Below, one piece after another: positions 5,133 to 7,005 of a DNA stretch of 7,005 nt. The notes under the pieces are model-generated. The model was not told the DNA's origin. It worked only from the letters and a program-made list of their open reading frames with translations, and made no database searches. Origin of the DNA: Gemmatimonadota bacterium. Lineage in GTDB: Bacteria > Gemmatimonadota > Gemmatimonadetes > Longimicrobiales > Gaopeijiaceae. The position numbers and the translations under genes were made by a program. The stretch's first letter is position 1. Every line of letters starts with the position of its first letter. The stretch spans positions 1 through 7,005 of the forward strand of contig JACQVC010000185.1 of the NCBI GenBank assembly GCA_016209995.1. The letters are read 5' to 3'.

Positions 5133-6392
5133 TCAGCTACCGAAGATCTTCACCACCTCGCCCAGCCCTTCCACCAAGCTGTCCGCATCCTCCCGCGTGT
5201 TGTAGAACGCGAAGGAAGCGCGCGCCGTGGCCGCGATGCCGTAGCGCTTCATGACCAGCTGCGTGCAGTGATGGCCGGCGCGGATGGCGATCCCCCGATG
5301 GTCGAGGATGGTGGCGATGTCGTGCGGGTGGGCATCCTGGAGCGTGAAGGAGATCGCGCCCGCGCGCTGCTCGGGGTTGCTCGGACCGTAGATGCGGATG
5401 CCGGGCAGCTCGCGCAGCCGTTCCATGGCGTACCGCACGAGGTCGTGCTCGTGGTGCCGGATGACATCCCGGCCGATTCCCTCCAGATACTCGATGGCCG
5501 CGGTGAGCGCCGCGGTGTCCGCGAAGTTCGGCGTGCCGGCCTCGAACTTGTGGGGCACGGCCGCCCAGGTGCTGTACTCCTTCTCGACCACGGAGATCAT
5601 CTCGCCGCCGCCCTGATAGGGAGGCATGGCTTCCAGGATCTCGCGCCGAGCCCAGAGCGCGCCCAGCCCGGTGGGCCCGCACATCTTGTGGGCCGAGCAC
5701 GCGTAGAAATCGCAACCCAGCTCCGTAACGTTCACGGGCACGTGCAGGGCGGCCTGCGCGCCATCCACCAGGAGCAGAGCACCCGCGTCGTGCGCGCGGC
5801 GCGCGATCTCCCTCACCGGGTTGATCGTTCCCAGCGAGTTCGAGACGTGGTTCACGCAGACGATCTTGGTCCGCGGGGTCAGGAGCTGACCGAGCTGATC
5901 GATCCGTAGGCGCCCGTCGTCGTCGATGTCCAGATAGCGCAGTCGCGCACCTGTGCGCCCCGCGAGCAGCTGCCAGGGCACGATGTTCGAGTGGTGCTCG
6001 AGGACCGTGAGCACGATCTCATCGCCCTCGCTGACGTTCGCGTAACCCCAGGCGCTGGCGACCAGATTGATGGCTTCGGTCGTGCCGCGCGTGAACACGA
6101 TCTCCGCCGGAGCCGGCGCGCCCAGCCAGCGGGCCATGCTGGCGCGGGCCGCCTCGTACGCCTCGGTCGAGCGCCGGGACAGCTCGTGAATGCCGCGGTG
6201 CACGTTTGCGTTGTCGCGGCGATAGAAGTCGGCCAGCGCGCGGATCACGACCGCGGGCTTCTGGCTCGTGGCCGCGTTGTCCAGGTAGACCAGTGGGAAT
6301 CCGTTCACTTCCTGCTGGAGCACCAGGAAGTCCGCGCGCACGGCCCCTATGTCGAGCGCGGTCGCCGCGACTGCTGTGGTGACAGGAGTCAT
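5133..6392 (-). CDS. sufS: SufS, cysteine desulfurase (group II)
   Basis: 419 residues, normal for SufS. It is a PLP enzyme that removes sulfur from L-cysteine to give alanine and an enzyme persulfide, supplying SufU and then SufBCD. Visible landmarks: YLDNAATSQKP (36-46), NVHRGIHELS (63-72), RGTTEAINLVA (102-112), LEHHSNIVPW (131-140) with the His that stacks on PLP, VDGAQ (209-213), the PLP lysine Lys236 in SAHKMCGPTG, GGGEMI (261-266), FEAGTPN (283-289), and the catalytic Cys376 in RAGHHCTQ. The ATG at 6392 is preferred to the GTG at 6398 because GAGG (6401-6404) is 8 nt from the ATG but only 2 nt from the GTG. A 66-nt gap with a hairpin separates it from the upstream Rieske gene. Its end converges on the csp terminator. 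Confidence 0.96.
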   Translation of the reverse strand: MTPVTTAVAATALDIGAVRADFLVLQQEVNGFPLVYLDNAATSQKPAVVIRALADFYRRDNANVHRGIHELSRRSTEAYEAARASMARWLGAPAPAEIVFTRGTTEAINLVASAWGYANVSEGDEIVLTVLEHHSNIVPWQLLAGRTGARLRYLDIDDDGRLRIDQLGQLLTPRTKIVCVNHVSNSLGTINPVREIARRAHDAGALLLVDGAQAALHVPVNVTELGCDFYACSAHKMCGPTGLGALWARREILEAMPPYQGGGEMISVVEKEYSTWAAVPHKFEAGTPNFADTAALTAAIEYLEGIGRDVIRHHEHDLVRYAMERLRELPGIRIYGPSNPEQRAGAISFTLQDAHPHDIATILDHRGIAIRAGHHCTQLVMKRYGIAATARASFAFYNTREDADSLVEGLGEVVKIFGS

Positions 6393-6400
6393 GACCACTG

Positions 6401-6404
6401 CCTC
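6401..6404 (-). promoter_or_regulatory. Ribosome binding site for sufS, decides the start
   Basis: GAGG on the minus strand is 8 nt upstream of the ATG at 6392. It is too close (2 nt) to the alternative in-frame GTG at 6398, which favours the ATG. Confidence 0.6.
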
Positions 6405-6414
6405 ATGCCTGAGT

Positions 6415-6437
6415 CAGCAGGCTGACGCGACCTGCTG
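6415..6437. repeat. Perfect inverted repeat between the Rieske gene and sufS
   Basis: CAGCAGG (6415-6421) and CCTGCTG (6431-6437) are exact complements around a 9-nt loop, in the 66-nt gap between the Rieske stop and the sufS start. On the minus-strand mRNA it forms a 7-bp hairpin just before the sufS ribosome binding site. No T tract follows, so it is not a terminator. It may influence mRNA stability or sufS translation. Confidence 0.45.
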
Positions 6438-6458
6438 GCCGTGGACCCAACGCGTCGC

Positions 6459-6767
6459 TCATACCTCGACGTAAACCCCTCCATCCCGCACCTCGACCGG
6501 ATATTTCTTGACCGGACGGATGGCCGGGAGCGCGACGGGCCGACCGCTCTCGAGGTCGAAACGCGCGCCGTGGAACGCGCACTCCAGCGTGCCGTCCTCG
6601 AGCCCACCCTCGGACAGCGGGAATTCCTGGTGCGAGCAGCGATCCTCGAAGGCATAGAACACGCCGTCCGCGTTGGCCACACAGATCGCCCGGTCGCCGG
6701 AGCGCACGCCCAGGAGCTTCCCCGGCGGACAATCATCGAGACCACAGGCTCGGATCCACTCAGCCAC
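6459..6767 (-). CDS. Rieske-type [2Fe-2S] ferredoxin of the suf locus
   Basis: 102 residues forming one complete Rieske domain. Cluster ligands are Cys44 and His46 (DRCSHQEFPLSEG) and Cys63 and His66 (LECAFHGARFD), the standard CxH...CxxH set. The C-terminal part, LPAIRPVKKYPVEV, matches the ferredoxin component of aromatic-ring dioxygenases (NirD/HcaC-like). No oxygenase is nearby; its place inside a suf operon between sufD and sufS is a known arrangement, in which it probably delivers electrons for cluster assembly or serves as a client. It begins at GTG (6767), inside the last codons of sufD (8-nt overlap), with GAGGAG about 10 nt upstream, so translational coupling to sufD is likely. No signal peptide is seen, so it is cytoplasmic. 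Confidence 0.9.
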   Translation of the reverse strand: MAEWIRACGLDDCPPGKLLGVRSGDRAICVANADGVFYAFEDRCSHQEFPLSEGGLEDGTLECAFHGARFDLESGRPVALPAIRPVKKYPVEVRDGGVYVEV

Positions 6768-7005
6768 TCCTCAGCTTCTCCTCAATCTTGCGCGTCACTT
6801 TCTCGACCACGCCGGGGAGCGACAGGCGAGTCAGCACATCGCCCAGGAACCCGAGCACGATCAGTCGCTGGGCCGTTTCCCGCGGTATCCCCCGGCTTAG
6901 CAGATAGAAGAACACCTCCTCCTCCAGGTGTCCGACCGTCGCCGCGTGCGAGCACTTCACGTCATCGGCCTCGATCTCCAGGTTCGGCAGCGAATTCGCC
7001 ACCGC
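6760..7005 (-). CDS. sufD: SufD, Fe-S cluster assembly protein, C-terminal part (5' truncated by window edge)
   Basis: The last 81 residues are seen; the frame stays open to the window edge. PNLEIEADDVKCSHAATVGHLEEE is the hallmark near the C-terminus of the SufB/SufD family, followed by FFYLLSRGIPRETAQRLIVLGFL. The Cys-His pair (KCSH) is the conserved site on the SufD side of the SufB-SufD interface, where the cluster is thought to form. SufD rather than SufB is favoured because a Rieske gene and sufS follow directly and the tail after the motif is SufD-like, but SufB is not fully excluded. The GTG at 7000-7002 is an internal Val codon, not a start, since the family motif continues upstream. 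SufBC2D is a cytoplasmic scaffold receiving sulfur from SufS/SufU. Confidence 0.88.
   Translation of the reverse strand, partial: AVANSLPNLEIEADDVKCSHAATVGHLEEEVFFYLLSRGIPRETAQRLIVLGFLGDVLTRLSLPGVVEKVTRKIEEKLRSG

Noticed and set aside
5268..5909. Plus-strand open frame antisense to sufS
   Set aside because: Mirror of a highly conserved sufS sequence; no ribosome binding site or recognisable domain.
7000..7002. GTG at the right edge as a start codon for a short gene
   Set aside because: The downstream sequence is the conserved C-terminal motif of SufB/SufD, so the GTG is an internal Val codon of a longer gene cut by the window edge.
1..7005. CRISPR arrays, insertion sequences, attachment sites
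   Set aside because: No evenly spaced repeats, transposase-like proteins or terminal inverted repeats were seen on either strand.

Overview
This window comes from a GC-rich bacterial chromosome. The gene content (SufU-type Fe-S assembly with a Rieske-type ferredoxin, a DUF885 metallopeptidase, an exported peroxiredoxin-like protein, and an M48 peptidase tail with a LysM-like end) suggests a soil or environmental lineage such as Gemmatimonadota, Acidobacteriota or Myxococcota. That assignment is inference only; no taxonomic marker is present.

Layout. Positions 1-629 (+) hold the C-terminal end of an M48-type metalloprotease. A 242-nt spacer follows, with an inverted repeat and a short tandem repeat. 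Next (+) is a two-gene redox cassette. The first gene (872-1468) encodes an exported AhpC/TSA peroxiredoxin-like protein with an in-frame TGA exactly where the family has the first Cys of its CPYC active site. The second (1479-2087) encodes a membrane-anchored TlpA/ResA-like thioredoxin with an ordinary CxxC. A perfect 7-bp hairpin with a GGU loop begins 15 nt after the TGA, as expected of a bacterial SECIS. The best reading is an exported selenoprotein with a UPYC motif, and this is the most notable item here.

From 2138 to the right edge most genes are on the minus strand and belong to, or adjoin, a SUF iron-sulfur locus. In transcription order from the right edge they are sufD (partial), a Rieske-type [2Fe-2S] ferredoxin starting at GTG inside the sufD end, sufS, then sufU, then a DUF885 metallopeptidase. 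Between sufS and sufU sits a cold-shock protein gene on the opposite strand (4854-5066, +), with its own strong terminator (5092-5126).

The 472-nt sufU-csp intergenic region carries a candidate plus-strand promoter (about 4584-4619), a structured element (4628-4650) and a convincing intrinsic-terminator-like hairpin with a U tract (4670-4708) upstream of csp. This could be a csp leader attenuator or a small independent RNA.

How the genes fit together. SufS takes sulfur from cysteine, SufU accepts it, and SufB/C/D (only the SufD end is visible) builds the cluster; the Rieske protein probably shuttles electrons. The peroxiredoxin and TlpA-like proteins probably form an extracytoplasmic thiol/selenol redox pair. 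No selenocysteine machinery (selA, selB, selC, selD) lies in this window, so Sec use must be confirmed from the rest of the genome.
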